A stretch of DNA of 64,000 nucleotides from a bacterium (GTDB lineage Bacteria > Patescibacteriota > Saccharimonadia > Saccharimonadales > UBA4665), in contig JAJXTN010000001.1 in the NCBI GenBank assembly GCA_021783725.1, positions 62,001 through 126,000 of the forward strand, in the 5' to 3' direction. Below, piece by piece: positions 39,682-49,169 of the stretch (position 1 is the stretch's first letter; each line of letters starts with the position of its first letter). Below the pieces are notes generated by a model. The model ran no database searches and was not told the DNA's origin. It was given only the letters and a program-made list of their open reading frames with translations. A program made the position numbers and the translations under genes.

Positions 39682-42291
39682 CTAGCGCTTTCTCCTCTTG
39701 CCGGCGGCTTTGCGCTTACGTTCGATTTTGCGGGCTTTTTTACGGGCTTCGGCTTGTTTCTTCTGGTTTTCATGAGTCACTTTCTTGTCGTCAAAATCTT
39801 CAGCATCAAATTCAGTCTCAGCACTAACTATCTGCGCGGCATTCTCGATTGAACCGCGCGCCGCCCTAGTCAAATCAGTCTCGGTCGCTCGATCTAATTC
39901 ATCTTGGCTAAGTGGTTGGGCGTGAAACAGGGCTCTTAGCACATCGTGACGCAAAGTCATCTGCATGCTTTCAAATAATTGCTGTCCTTGACGACGGTAT
40001 TCAACCAATGGATCCTGTTGGCCGACACTCATCCAGTGAATTCCTTCACGTAAGTGATCCATGTTCTCAAGATGTTGCATCCAGAGGTTGTCTAATACCT
40101 GGAGATAGATATCGCGCTCGACTTTGCGCATGATTTCCGGCGTAAAAGCCGTTTCTCGACCGTCATATAGTTCTTTGACTTCAGTTTGCAGAACTTGTTT
40201 AAACTTGCTGGCATCAGAATCAAACAAGCGGTCTAGAGTGGCTTCGTCGAATGGGAATAGCTCACGTAGGACATCTTCAAACTCATCAGTCGTAACTAGT
40301 GTTGATGTAGCAAGACTAAGTGCTTCTTCTTCTATAAATATCTTAATCCGTTTGGAAATATCGTTGGAACGTAGTATTTCTCGGCGCATCGCATAAATCG
40401 CTTTACGGTGACGGTTCATGACATCATCGTATTGAACGACGCTTTTACGTTGATCGAAGTGATAGCCTTCGACTTTCTTCTGAGCACCTTCTAAACTTTT
40501 AGATATAATCCGATTCTCGATCGGCGTTTCATCATCGACACTCAAGCGATCCATAATACTAGCGATACGATCACCGCCAAAAATACGCATCAAGTCATCT
40601 TCAGTGCTGACAAAGAACTGGGTAGTCCCCGGATCACCCTGACGACCGGCTCGTCCGCGTAACTGGTTATCGATGCGACGTGATTCGTGACGTTCGGAAC
40701 CTAGGACAAACAATCCGCCCAATTCTTTAACACCTTCTCCAAGTACGATGTCGGTACCTCGACCGGCGATGTTCGTGGCCAACGTAACTGCGCCTTTTTC
40801 TCCGGCTTGCGATACAATTTTGGCTTCACGTTCATTGTTCTTGGCGTTAAGTACTTGGTGCGGAATTCCCTGCTTATCTAGCATTGCACCTAGAGCCTCG
40901 TTCTTCTCGATCGACACTGTACCAATCAACACTGGTTGACCTTTGGTATGCAAAGCTTTAACCTCACGGGCAATGGCTTTAAATTTGGCTCGTTCACTGC
41001 GGTAAATTCGATCAGTTCGGTCGATACGAGCTAAACCACGGTTGGCTGGAACTTCCACAACATCAAGCTTATATATCTGATGGAACTCTTCAGCCTCGGT
41101 CATAGCCGTACCAGTCATACCGGCTAACTTGTCGTACAGACGGAAGTAGTTTTGGAATGAAATGGTTGCCAGTGTCATACTTTCCTCTTGAACTTCAACA
41201 CCTTCCTTGGCTTCGATAGCCTGGTGTAGTCCTTCGTTATAACGTCGACCGGCCAATAATCGGCCGGTGAATTCATCGACGATTACGACTTCGCCTTCCT
41301 TGGTGACGACATAATCTTTGTCCCGGGTAAATAATGCATAGGCTCGCAAAGCTTGTTGTAAGTGATAGATCGTCCGGATGTTTTCACTGCCATACAGATT
41401 GTCGATGCCCAAAATTTTCTCGACTTTCTCTACTCCGGCGTCGGTCAGAATAACAGTTTTGCGCTTTTCATCGGTTTCAAAATGTTTGGTTTTCACCAAC
41501 TGACGGACAACTTTGGAAAATTGTGCATAAGCATTGCCGCTGGTAACACTTGGCGCACTAATGATTAGAGGCGTACGCGCCTCATCAATCAAGATCGAAT
41601 CAACTTCGTCAACAATCGCGTAATGCAAGTCACGTTGACGCAATTGATCCTCTTCCCGAACCATATTGTCACGCAAATAATCGAAACCGTATTCATTATT
41701 AGTGCCATAGGTTATATCAGCGGCGTATGCTTCTTGGCGGGTCGCTGGTTTAAGGTGTCGGAAGCGTTCATCTTCGTGATCGGTGTTTGTAAAGTCGGCG
41801 TCATAAACAAAACTTTGATCGCCAACAATTACCCCAGTAGTCATGCCAAGCGCGGCATAGACTTTACCCATCCAACCGGCATCACGCTGGGCCAAGTAAT
41901 CATTAACCGTGATGACATGAACACCCTTACCAGTTAAAGCATTGAGGTACACCGGCGCCGTAGCCACCAAAGTCTTGCCTTCACCGGTTTTCATTTCGGC
42001 CACATTACCTTCATGCAGAACCATGCCACCAATCAACTGAACATCAAAGTGCCGTTGACCTAGAGCCCGGCTAGCGGCTTCACGCACCACCGCAAAAGCG
42101 TCAGGCATAATATCGTCGACTGTTTCTTTCTTGAGACGTTTCTTGAGTACTTCGGTTTGATCACGAAGTTGCTGATCGGATAATTTCTCATACTTGGCGG
42201 CTAGATCGTTAACCAATTTGACACGTTTACGTAATCGTTTGATCGTTCTAGCTTGCGGATCACCTAATATTTTCTTAAATATAATATTCAT
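39682..42291 (-). CDS. secA: preprotein translocase ATPase SecA
   Basis: Motor of Sec export. The 869 residues have Walker A EMKTGEGKTLVA, DEVDSILIDEARTPLIIS, and RGRAGRQGDPG in the second nucleotide-binding fold. The C-terminus is a Lys/Arg-rich tail with no Cys-zinc SecB-binding motif, consistent with an organism lacking SecB. It has TTGGCC-17-TATTGT 5 nt before the ATG. It provides export for the many anchored proteins nearby. Confidence 0.97.
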   Translation of the reverse strand: MNIIFKKILGDPQARTIKRLRKRVKLVNDLAAKYEKLSDQQLRDQTEVLKKRLKKETVDDIMPDAFAVVREAASRALGQRHFDVQLIGGMVLHEGNVAEMKTGEGKTLVATAPVYLNALTGKGVHVITVNDYLAQRDAGWMGKVYAALGMTTGVIVGDQSFVYDADFTNTDHEDERFRHLKPATRQEAYAADITYGTNNEYGFDYLRDNMVREEDQLRQRDLHYAIVDEVDSILIDEARTPLIISAPSVTSGNAYAQFSKVVRQLVKTKHFETDEKRKTVILTDAGVEKVEKILGIDNLYGSENIRTIYHLQQALRAYALFTRDKDYVVTKEGEVVIVDEFTGRLLAGRRYNEGLHQAIEAKEGVEVQEESMTLATISFQNYFRLYDKLAGMTGTAMTEAEEFHQIYKLDVVEVPANRGLARIDRTDRIYRSERAKFKAIAREVKALHTKGQPVLIGTVSIEKNEALGAMLDKQGIPHQVLNAKNNEREAKIVSQAGEKGAVTLATNIAGRGTDIVLGEGVKELGGLFVLGSERHESRRIDNQLRGRAGRQGDPGTTQFFVSTEDDLMRIFGGDRIASIMDRLSVDDETPIENRIISKSLEGAQKKVEGYHFDQRKSVVQYDDVMNRHRKAIYAMRREILRSNDISKRIKIFIEEEALSLATSTLVTTDEFEDVLRELFPFDEATLDRLFDSDASKFKQVLQTEVKELYDGRETAFTPEIMRKVERDIYLQVLDNLWMQHLENMDHLREGIHWMSVGQQDPLVEYRRQGQQLFESMQMTLRHDVLRALFHAQPLSQDELDRATETDLTRAARGSIENAAQIVSAETEFDAEDFDDKKVTHENQKKQAEARKKARKIERKRKAAGKRRKR

Positions 42292-42296
42292 CGTTT

Positions 42297-42325
42297 ACAA
42301 TAGTCTCCCTATAAGAAATGGCCAA
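42297..42325 (-). promoter_or_regulatory. promoter of secA
   Basis: TTGGCC (42320-42325), a 17-nt spacer, TATTGT (42297-42302); 5 nt to the ATG. GGGAGA within the spacer would be untranscribed, so initiation would be leaderless. Confidence 0.55.
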
Positions 42326-42431
42326 AAGTGTTCAATATAGTATAGCTAAATATAATGATAATTGCGACCGATATTGGACAATTTGACGACATTTTACGTC
42401 TTAATTACCAATAATTAGCCCTAATCTGCTA

Positions 42432-42785
42432 TCAACGGCGCAATCTAGCTAATAATCGTTGATGGATTTTACTGGTGTCGTTCAAATCTTTATACTTCTT
42501 GAGTCGTAATTTGAGTTTGGCTTCAGCAATATCAACTGCCGCATACATATTTAAAGCGCTTTCGGTTACGGCGATTGTTTGGTGAGGCAGAAATAGAGTT
42601 ACTTCACAGCTACAATTTACTTTGTTCTTAGCCTTGCTCTCCTTCAAGAAAACTTCACCATGAGCGCTGAGTCGAGTATGTTTAGAAATGTATTTATCCA
42701 AGCCACCGATTTTCTTGGTAACATACTTTCGCAGATTATCATCGACTACGTGGTGAACTCCCTGAATCTCAAACTTTTGTAGCAT
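42432..42785 (-). CDS. hpf: ribosome hibernation promoting factor, short form
   Basis: 117 residues of HPF/YfiA fold (KFEIQGVHHVVDDNLRKYVTKKIGGLDKY and AALNMYAAVDIAEAKLKLRLKKYK). It binds the small-subunit decoding region of idle ribosomes. It lacks the C-terminal dimerisation domain of long HPF. It has its own promoter, a hairpin leader and AGGGG before the ATG. It sits between serS and secA, as hpf-secA pairs do in many bacteria. Confidence 0.93.
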   Translation of the reverse strand: MLQKFEIQGVHHVVDDNLRKYVTKKIGGLDKYISKHTRLSAHGEVFLKESKAKNKVNCSCEVTLFLPHQTIAVTESALNMYAAVDIAEAKLKLRLKKYKDLNDTSKIHQRLLARLRR

Positions 42786-42815
42786 ATTAACCCCTTTTGT
42801 TAGGCTGTTGATGAT

Positions 42816-42830
42816 AACGAGCGCCTCGTT
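42816..42830 (-). promoter_or_regulatory. hairpin in the hpf leader
   Basis: AACGAG/CTCGTT stem with a 3-nt loop, in the transcribed leader between the promoter and the hpf ribosome binding site. Confidence 0.4.
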
Positions 42831-42844
42831 TTGAAGCTACTTTA

Positions 42845-42874
42845 ATTATACGCTCGTAAACAACTCGCGGACAA
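42845..42874 (-). promoter_or_regulatory. promoter of hpf
   Basis: TTGTCC (42869-42874), an 18-nt spacer and TATAAT (42845-42850). It starts inside the serS-hpf gap and leaves a leader of about 52 nt. Confidence 0.7.
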
Positions 42875-42910
42875 TGACCTGAGGCCAATAAATAACCTGG
42901 CTCCAGCCAA

Positions 42911-44155
42911 TCATATTTGAGTTCGTCCACCCATAAAAGGTTGCAAAACGTCAGGAATCCGTAAGCTGCCGTCATCATTTTGATAGTGCTCGACTATCGC
43001 TACTAGCGACCGAGCTAGCGCCGTGGCCGTACCATTTAATGAATGGGCCATTTCAATACTGCCATCGGCTCGGCGGACTCGAATATTTAAGTTACGAGTT
43101 TGGAAGTCAGTGCAATTTGAACAGCTCGTTAGTTCACGGTAATGTCCGTCGACTTTCGACCAATACTCGATATCATACTTCTTGGCGGCCGGCGCCCCCA
43201 GATCGCCCGATGCGATATTTATCACATGGTATGGAATGCCAATGGCTTGCCACAGTTCTTCTTCTATAGCCCGAATTTGCTCATGCATCTGGTTACTTTT
43301 CTCGGGTAATGAATAAGCGTACATCTCGAGCTTATTGAACTGATGGACTCGGAATAAGCCACGCGTATGTTTGCCGTAAGTTCCGGCTTCTTTGCGATAA
43401 CACGGGCTATAACCGACATACAATAATGGTAAATCGGCTTCGTCGAGTATTTCGTCGGCGTGATAGCCGGTAAGCGGCATTTCAGCCGTGGCGATTAACG
43501 ACAGGTCTTCACCCTCGATATAATATTCATCGCTCTGTTCGCTAGTTCGCGGCGCAAAACCGGTACCGCTGGCGATTCGGCTATTAACCATATTTGGTAC
43601 GGTCATATAGGTGAAGCCTTTACTCAGCACAAACTGTAAAGCGAATTGGGTTATAGCGTTCTCAAGGAGCGCCAAATCGCCTTTCAGAAAGTAAAATTTA
43701 GCGCTAGCGACTTTAGCGCCACGATCAAAATCTACCCAACCACGACGAGTCATGAAATCTAAATGATCCTCTGCCCCAGTCAGCTTATCTCCCCAAGCTG
43801 AGACTTCTACGCTTAATTCTTCACCGCCAATGGGCACATCGTTCTGCGTCAGGTTCGGAATCGCCGACAGTAGTATTAAATATTCTTTATCGATAGCGGC
43901 TAATTTGTGCTCCAAGTCAGTCAGCTGATCTTTCAGCTGGCGACCGGCGATAACTTGATCTTCGGCCGGCTTCTGGCCTTTGGTTTGAGCATTCAGATCA
44001 TTGCGCTGGCGTCGTAATTCTTCAACTTGAGTTAGTAATTTACGGCGCTCGGTATCGAAGCCTAATAATTGTTGAACATCGACATTATACCCCTTGTCGA
44101 GAGACTTTTTGGCAACCAATTCTGGATTGTCGCGCACCAACTGAATATCTATCAT
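42911..44155 (-). CDS. serS: seryl-tRNA synthetase
   Basis: Class II synthetase for tRNA-Ser. The 414 residues begin with the antiparallel coiled-coil arm (about 25-105), then the core with TAEMPLTGYH, motif 2 SPCYRKEAGTYGKHTRGLFRVHQF and motif 3 NGTATALARSLVAIVE. It starts 6 nt after TATACT with no Shine-Dalgarno, so the message is probably leaderless. Confidence 0.97.
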   Translation of the reverse strand: MIDIQLVRDNPELVAKKSLDKGYNVDVQQLLGFDTERRKLLTQVEELRRQRNDLNAQTKGQKPAEDQVIAGRQLKDQLTDLEHKLAAIDKEYLILLSAIPNLTQNDVPIGGEELSVEVSAWGDKLTGAEDHLDFMTRRGWVDFDRGAKVASAKFYFLKGDLALLENAITQFALQFVLSKGFTYMTVPNMVNSRIASGTGFAPRTSEQSDEYYIEGEDLSLIATAEMPLTGYHADEILDEADLPLLYVGYSPCYRKEAGTYGKHTRGLFRVHQFNKLEMYAYSLPEKSNQMHEQIRAIEEELWQAIGIPYHVINIASGDLGAPAAKKYDIEYWSKVDGHYRELTSCSNCTDFQTRNLNIRVRRADGSIEMAHSLNGTATALARSLVAIVEHYQNDDGSLRIPDVLQPFMGGRTQI

Positions 44156-44161
44156 ATATTT

Positions 44162-44167
44162 AGTATA
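44162..44167 (-). promoter_or_regulatory. putative -10 box of serS
   Basis: TATACT with 6 nt to the ATG; it overlaps the tail of the upstream nuclease gene. No good -35. Confidence 0.4.
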
Positions 44168-44169
44168 GC

Positions 44170-44976
44170 TTACTTATTTTTGGATTTAGGCGATTTTACG
44201 GATTGTAATTCTTTGATAGTTAGCTCAGTACGTGACCGAGCATAACTACAAAAATCACAGTCACCACCCATGGCCGCTTGACCAACTGGTGGCATGACGT
44301 CGGACTCTAAGCATTGTTTCATTTTAACCAAAGTCGGCTCGACCCACGAAACGTCACCGGTGTAAGGTATCAATTTGGTTTGAAACTCCAGTCGATCACC
44401 GAAACCGTCCGAATCTAAGCGAGCATTAGTGTATACAAAGTAGCCGGTATCGCTGACACCGAAACCATTGGCTCTCAGTAACCACTGATAAACTTCCATT
44501 TGACGTTTATAGCTTTTCTGCCAATCGGAATCGATATTCACTTCACTAGTTTTGGCGGTGGCTTTATAGTCAACAACGATTAAGTTGCCTTCGTCATCGA
44601 CCCAGACATCATCAACCGCCCCAGTAACTAACAAGTTCGATTTTGGATCGACGAATTGTACGCCAGTGAAATTATGACGCCACTTATCGAGATCGTGGTG
44701 GACGAAAGGCACGGCTTTGATTTGATTATCGGACATGATGGGGTGTGGTTTGCCCAACACCCGATAGCTATCAAATTCCTTTTTGAATAATTCGTCGATT
44801 GCTGAGTTAATCCGGAAAGGCGGCCCGTTGGGTCGCTTTATTTTAAGTCGGGCGTCGAGCCAAAAACAACGTTGGCATTGGGTAAATAGCTCGATTTTAC
44901 TGCGACTGATTTTGAAAGGCGTAGTTTGCCCAACCTGATAGGCTGGGGCTCGCTCCTGATAGTATGTGTTAGCCAT
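44170..44976 (-). CDS. PD-(D/E)XK nuclease, RecB/Cas4-like
   Basis: 268 residues. The nuclease core shows TGAVDDVWVDDEGNLIVVDYKA (Asp then D-x-K). A CxxC pair at residues 34-37 (CQRC) and another near the C-terminus (CDFC) suggest an iron-sulfur or zinc clasp of the kind seen in Cas4 and AddB; the spacing is CxxC/CxxC rather than C/CxxC-x5-C. No cas genes or CRISPR are nearby, so a repair role is likelier. TACAAT ends 10 nt before the ATG. Confidence 0.85.
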   Translation of the reverse strand: MANTYYQERAPAYQVGQTTPFKISRSKIELFTQCQRCFWLDARLKIKRPNGPPFRINSAIDELFKKEFDSYRVLGKPHPIMSDNQIKAVPFVHHDLDKWRHNFTGVQFVDPKSNLLVTGAVDDVWVDDEGNLIVVDYKATAKTSEVNIDSDWQKSYKRQMEVYQWLLRANGFGVSDTGYFVYTNARLDSDGFGDRLEFQTKLIPYTGDVSWVEPTLVKMKQCLESDVMPPVGQAAMGGDCDFCSYARSRTELTIKELQSVKSPKSKNK

Positions 44977-45021
44977 TATCTAATCTATTGTACAGCTAAA
45001 ACTGGCATTACTCGTGATTAA

Positions 45022-45642
45022 CTATATATTTTCCAGATAGTTAAGTAATTCTTCAGGATTATCGACTGTCTTCGTTGGCTCAGCGGCCTGTAAATCGGCC
45101 CGCTTAGCAAACCCCCAAGTCACTGCAACAACGCGCATGTTGACGGCTTTCGCGCCTTCAACATCACGGACCTCATCCCCCACGTAGATACTGTTCCGTA
45201 ATTCTAAGCGATGCTTCCTGATGAGTCTACGCAACGCGGGGCGCTTTCCAAACAGCACCGCACCACCCCGCAAATCGCCAAAATATGAATCAAGTTTATA
45301 GAGCATTAAGAAATCACGCATATTTGGCATGCTATTACTGCTAATTATATACAGCTCGTGGCCTTCTGAGTGCAGTTTTCTTATGACCTCCGGCATGCCG
45401 GCGAATGGTTTATAGTGGTCGATTACTGGGTTGAGTTTGGTGCGACCGGCAAAATACAACCGAACTAATCGCCACCACGGATGCCCGAGTTTTCGCGCAA
45501 TACCGATAAGCGTAAGACCATGGAGCGCTTTTTTTTCGGTCGCAGTCAATGGCTCATGTTTTGCTTCACTTACCAGAAAATCTTGAAAAAATTCCAAGGT
45601 GTCGGCAATTGTCCCATCAAAGTCGAAAATTATAGCGCTCAT
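45022..45642 (-). CDS. HAD-family phosphatase
   Basis: 206 residues. The nucleophile motif IIFDFDGTIADTL at the N-terminus, Ser/Thr motif YIISSN and the acidic motif IYVGDEVRDVEGAKA are all present, with a helical cap between them. It resembles phosphoglycolate phosphatase/Gph-type enzymes; the substrate cannot be told from sequence. It is 18 nt after msrA and probably shares its transcript. Confidence 0.88.
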   Translation of the reverse strand: MSAIIFDFDGTIADTLEFFQDFLVSEAKHEPLTATEKKALHGLTLIGIARKLGHPWWRLVRLYFAGRTKLNPVIDHYKPFAGMPEVIRKLHSEGHELYIISSNSMPNMRDFLMLYKLDSYFGDLRGGAVLFGKRPALRRLIRKHRLELRNSIYVGDEVRDVEGAKAVNMRVVAVTWGFAKRADLQAAEPTKTVDNPEELLNYLENI

Positions 45643-45660
45643 TAGCTTATAGTTTAGCAG

Positions 45661-46146
45661 TTAATCTAGCGGTGCGTAATCAATGTGGCACAGACCTCGG
45701 CCGGTGCGTTCAGCATATTTCTGATGATAATCTTCGGCTGGGTAGAATTGACCGGCTGCCGCGATTTCAGTAACAATTGGTTGGTCATAATCGGGCTGTA
45801 AGCTTTTCATTACTTGATTGGCAATTACTTTTTGATCATTGTCAAAATAATAGATAGCGGAACGATAGTTATCACCTATGTCTGGCCCTTGACGATTTAG
45901 CTGAGTCGGATCATGCAACCGGAAAAAATGCCGACAAAGAGATTGATAATCTATAATGACACGATCATATTCGACTAGTACGGTCTCGGCATGACCAGTA
46001 GTTTGTGAGCAGACGGCTTCATAGGTTGGATTATTGGTGTGGCCACCGCTGTAGCCAACAGTAGTTTGGGTCACGCCCGGGACTTGATCAAAGTAATATT
46101 GAACTCCCCAGAAACAACCAGCGGCGAATAAGGCTTTTGTTGGCAT
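45661..46146 (-). CDS. msrA: peptide methionine-S-sulfoxide reductase MsrA
   Basis: 161 residues. The active-site motif AAGCFWGVQYYF near the N-terminus and GYSGG are canonical. Repairs oxidised methionine in proteins. No MsrB fusion. TGT-TATACT lies 6 nt before the ATG, predicting a leaderless mRNA. Confidence 0.96.
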   Translation of the reverse strand: MPTKALFAAGCFWGVQYYFDQVPGVTQTTVGYSGGHTNNPTYEAVCSQTTGHAETVLVEYDRVIIDYQSLCRHFFRLHDPTQLNRQGPDIGDNYRSAIYYFDNDQKVIANQVMKSLQPDYDQPIVTEIAAAGQFYPAEDYHQKYAERTGRGLCHIDYAPLD

Positions 46147-46152
46147 ATATCA

Positions 46153-46161
46153 AGTATAACA
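46153..46161 (-). promoter_or_regulatory. extended -10 of msrA
   Basis: TATACT (46153-46158) preceded by TGT; 6 nt to the ATG. Confidence 0.5.
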
Positions 46162-46208
46162 ACTAATGAACTCCACCGTAGATTACCCACAAGGCTGAGT
46201 ATAAATTG

Positions 46209-46237
46209 TTGCAAATATCACATAATAGGCTTACATT
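46209..46237 (+). promoter_or_regulatory. promoter of the 46267 membrane protein gene
   Basis: TTGCAA (46209-46214), a 17-nt spacer and TACATT (46232-46237). The leader of about 23 nt contains the strong ribosome binding site AAAGGAG 8 nt before the ATG, in contrast with the leaderless genes. Confidence 0.5.
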
Positions 46238-46266
46238 GATATTTGTAACCTAAAGGAGTATATGAG

Positions 46267-46773
46267 ATGAGTGCAATACAATCATTAGAAAAATTTTTCG
46301 ACGATTTGTTCGTCAAAAAAGCACCTGCCCTACCCGACAACGGCAAAAAAGCTTTAGTAAAATATCTGCCTTGGATCAACTTGGCACTGGGCCTTTTCAC
46401 CCTGCTATCGGCCTACGGACTATGGCGCTGGGCTCATACTTATAATGACCTGGCGAATAGTTTAAATACACTTAATACCTTATATGGTGGTAGTGCGGTT
46501 GTGGCGGTCAACCGTCTAAACTTCGCAGTTTGGCTGGGCGTGATTGTCTTGGTGGTCCAAGGATTGCTCTATCTATTTGCCTTTCAAGCCACTCGAGATC
46601 GTAAAAAACAAGGCTGGAACCTAATGTTCTACGCTTTACTAGTCAATGTTGTTTACGCTGTAGTTACTCTGTTCGACAACTACGGCTCAGGTTATGTTTT
46701 GTCGACCATTGTCGGCTCAGCAATAGGTTTGTACTTCCTATTCCAGCTGCACAGCAGTTACGTCAAAGCCTGA
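46267..46773 (+). CDS. four-helix membrane protein, unknown
   Basis: 168 residues: an amphipathic N-terminus (SLEKFFDDLFVKKAPALPDNGKK), then four membrane helices (about 35-55, 80-102, 112-133, 140-160). No family name recognised. It has the best Shine-Dalgarno of the window and a lone plus-strand position, converging within 8 nt on the ABC permease gene. Probably well translated. Confidence 0.72.
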   Translation: MSAIQSLEKFFDDLFVKKAPALPDNGKKALVKYLPWINLALGLFTLLSAYGLWRWAHTYNDLANSLNTLNTLYGGSAVVAVNRLNFAVWLGVIVLVVQGLLYLFAFQATRDRKKQGWNLMFYALLVNVVYAVVTLFDNYGSGYVLSTIVGSAIGLYFLFQLHSSYVKA

Positions 46774-46781
46774 ATTGTCGC

Positions 46782-48077
46782 CTACTCAGTTCTCAGAGCT
46801 TCAATCGGATCAAGTCGAGCTGCACTGCGAGCTGGCAATAGACCAGCTATGGTCGTAACTATCATCAAAAATATGATAAGCCCGACCAGTTGCGACGGTT
46901 TAAACACGAGTAGGCTGTCACTCCCGAAATTAAGTTTGTGACTAATCCACGGGTTAATCGATAAGCCGATGATGACTGCGCCAAGCGCACCAATTAAAGC
47001 CCCGAAAAAGCCAATCCAGGTAGCTTCAATCACGAATAGCCCTAGCACCGACCGCCGACCCATACCTAGAGCTTTCATTAGACCTATTTCTCTAGTGCGT
47101 TCTAGGACGCTAATGTATTGGGTATTCACGACTCCAAAAAAGGATGCGATCAGAGTGATTAAACCAAAGACCAGAATGATTATCTGTAGTACGTTGATGA
47201 TTTGTCCAATGACAGCTTGGGTGTCCGCGGCGCTTTCGGCGGCGTAGCCGGCATTAATGATTGTGGCTTTGGTGGCATTTAATTTCTGAGCATTATTACC
47301 ATTAACAACGCGGGCCGAAACGAACAGAAAACGATTGGCATTAATTGTGCCGCTATTTATGAAGTTATAGATATTTCTAGCGTCAGTGGTAGAAGTTAGC
47401 AAAGTTGAACCAACGTCACCGCTTATTAAAGTTGATGGCGTGGTTAAGACGGCGACAATTTTGAAATCCTGACTCTTAGTAGTACCGGTCACCTGCTGTG
47501 TCTTGACGGTTACAGTTTTGCCTATGGCCTGATTGGCCGATCCAAGATTCAATAATGATAAATAGCTGTCAGGAATGACGACACTGCCATCCGGCACGAC
47601 CGTTGAAACCGTACCAGCAATAAAATCATGACTAATCTTATTGTTATAAGCTTGGATTGAAGCTGTATACTTCTTGGAATTGGCTGTAGTAACATATTGA
47701 GCGTTAGTCGCATAAGTTTGGAATACACTTTCGACACCGGGCAATTTGGCAATCTTATCGATATCCGCTTGGTTAAGTTCCTTAACTAGCACTCCCCGAG
47801 ATCCCAGACTGGTTAGGGAGTCGTCATACTCTTGAGGCTTAGTGTTCACCCCACCGCCTTGACCAAATAAGCCTTTGTCTTTGGTGACGATTAAAGAAGA
47901 TGAATCCAAGTTGGTAGCTATTAAGCGATTGGAATAAGCTTTGGCGCCATTAGCCGCGGCTAGTGTCAAAGTCAAAGTAAAGCCACCGACGGCCAGCGCT
48001 AGGGCGGTTAAAATGGTTCGGGTTTTGGCCTGGCGTAGATTCCGTCCACTACGCTTAAAAGTATCAATGACTTTCAT
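46782..48077 (-). CDS. MacB/FtsX-family ABC permease
   Basis: 431 residues with MacB topology: a first helix (about 20-42), a large extracellular domain (about 45-285), and three C-terminal helices with TREIGLMKALGMGRRSVLGLF and SARLDPIEALR at the end. It moves or mechanically signals to extracellular substrates such as peptides or lipoproteins. Its start overlaps the ATPase gene stop by 4 nt. No adaptor (MacA) gene is present. Confidence 0.9.
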   Translation of the reverse strand: MKVIDTFKRSGRNLRQAKTRTILTALALAVGGFTLTLTLAAANGAKAYSNRLIATNLDSSSLIVTKDKGLFGQGGGVNTKPQEYDDSLTSLGSRGVLVKELNQADIDKIAKLPGVESVFQTYATNAQYVTTANSKKYTASIQAYNNKISHDFIAGTVSTVVPDGSVVIPDSYLSLLNLGSANQAIGKTVTVKTQQVTGTTKSQDFKIVAVLTTPSTLISGDVGSTLLTSTTDARNIYNFINSGTINANRFLFVSARVVNGNNAQKLNATKATIINAGYAAESAADTQAVIGQIINVLQIIILVFGLITLIASFFGVVNTQYISVLERTREIGLMKALGMGRRSVLGLFVIEATWIGFFGALIGALGAVIIGLSINPWISHKLNFGSDSLLVFKPSQLVGLIIFLMIVTTIAGLLPARSAARLDPIEALRTE

Positions 48078-48760
48078 GACTTATTAGCCTCTGTGGAGGA
48101 AACCATCTGACCATCTTTCATGGTTATCTGCTGGCTACAGCGAGCCGCCAAGTCTTCGTCATGGGTAACAATGATCAGCGTACAGTTAAGTGTTTTATTC
48201 AGTTCGAATAGCAAATCAATCACTTTGTCGCCAGTCGCACTATCAAGATTACCGGTCGGTTCATCGGCCATAATAAGTTTCGGTTTAGACACGATGGCCC
48301 GAGCAATAGCTAAGCGCTGTTTTTGGCCACCAGATAGATTCTTGGCTTTAACATCAATCTTGTCCAACAGTTCGACCTGTTCAAGCGCGGCCGTGATCAT
48401 CGCCCGTCGATTACGAACTGGCACTTCGGTAATTTCCAGTGGCAAAGCGACGTTTTGGTAACAACTCTGATTACCTTCTATGAAAAATGATTGAAAAACA
48501 AAGCCTAAATCATTAGCCCGAAATTTATCCATCTCAGTCCGTTTGAGTTGACTCAGAACTTTACCATTAATCTCGACTTCGCCAGCTGATGGGTGATCTA
48601 GCCCGCCGATGATGTGCATCAGGGTACTTTTGCCGGAGCCACTTTTACCGACGATCGCCACGGTTTTACCATCAGCTATCGAAAAACTAACGTCATTGAG
48701 CGCGACGAATTCATTCGGTTTTTTGCCATAAACCTTGTGGACTGACTTGAGTTCTACCAT
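48074..48760 (-). CDS. ABC transporter ATPase (LolD/MacB type)
   Basis: 228 residues: Walker A VGKSGSGKSTL, signature LSGGQKQRLAIARAI, Walker B LIMADEPTGNLD, switch His VTHDEDL. It pairs with the downstream permease. TATAAT lies 8 nt before the ATG, predicting leaderless translation. Confidence 0.95.
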   Translation of the reverse strand: MVELKSVHKVYGKKPNEFVALNDVSFSIADGKTVAIVGKSGSGKSTLMHIIGGLDHPSAGEVEINGKVLSQLKRTEMDKFRANDLGFVFQSFFIEGNQSCYQNVALPLEITEVPVRNRRAMITAALEQVELLDKIDVKAKNLSGGQKQRLAIARAIVSKPKLIMADEPTGNLDSATGDKVIDLLFELNKTLNCTLIIVTHDEDLAARCSQQITMKDGQMVSSTEANKS

Positions 48761-48768
48761 TAAGCTAA

Positions 48769-48774
48769 ATTATA
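48769..48774 (-). promoter_or_regulatory. -10 box of the ABC operon
   Basis: TATAAT, 8 nt before the ATG; weak -35. Confidence 0.5.
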
Positions 48775-48797
48775 CAGTCCTAACTGATAAATAACTG

Positions 48798-49166
48798 TTA
48801 CTTTTCCAGTTCGCTGATGCGTTGGTGATTGAGACCATAATAATGACCGATCTCATGCCACAATGTATGCCGAATATCTTCCTGGAGAACAACTTCATCG
48901 TTGGCTCGGCGCGATAATGGGCCTTTGAATAAAGTAATTTTGTCAGGCAAAATACGGGTCATGCCTTGGCGTTGACTCAGTGGCGTTCCTTCATATAGAC
49001 CAAGTAGTGTTTGATCATGGCGCAATAACAACTGTTGTCGCTGTTCATCAGTTGGATCTTCTTCATACAAGATGGCCACATTAGCAATATTTTTGACGTG
49101 CTCACCTGGCAAGGTCTCTAGTGCTTGATTAATTAATCGCTGGAAATCCTCATCACTAATTTGCAT
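48798..49166 (-). CDS. zincin-like metallopeptidase
   Basis: 122 residues ending in HEIGHYYGLNH (His104, Glu105, His108, His114): the extended HExxHxxGxxH zinc motif of minimal zincins (PF06262 type). No signal peptide. Its start is 3 nt after the lysS stop, so it is translated from the lysS message. Function of the family is poorly known. Confidence 0.88.
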   Translation of the reverse strand: MQISDEDFQRLINQALETLPGEHVKNIANVAILYEEDPTDEQRQQLLLRHDQTLLGLYEGTPLSQRQGMTRILPDKITLFKGPLSRRANDEVVLQEDIRHTLWHEIGHYYGLNHQRISELEK

Positions 49167-49169
49167 GGC

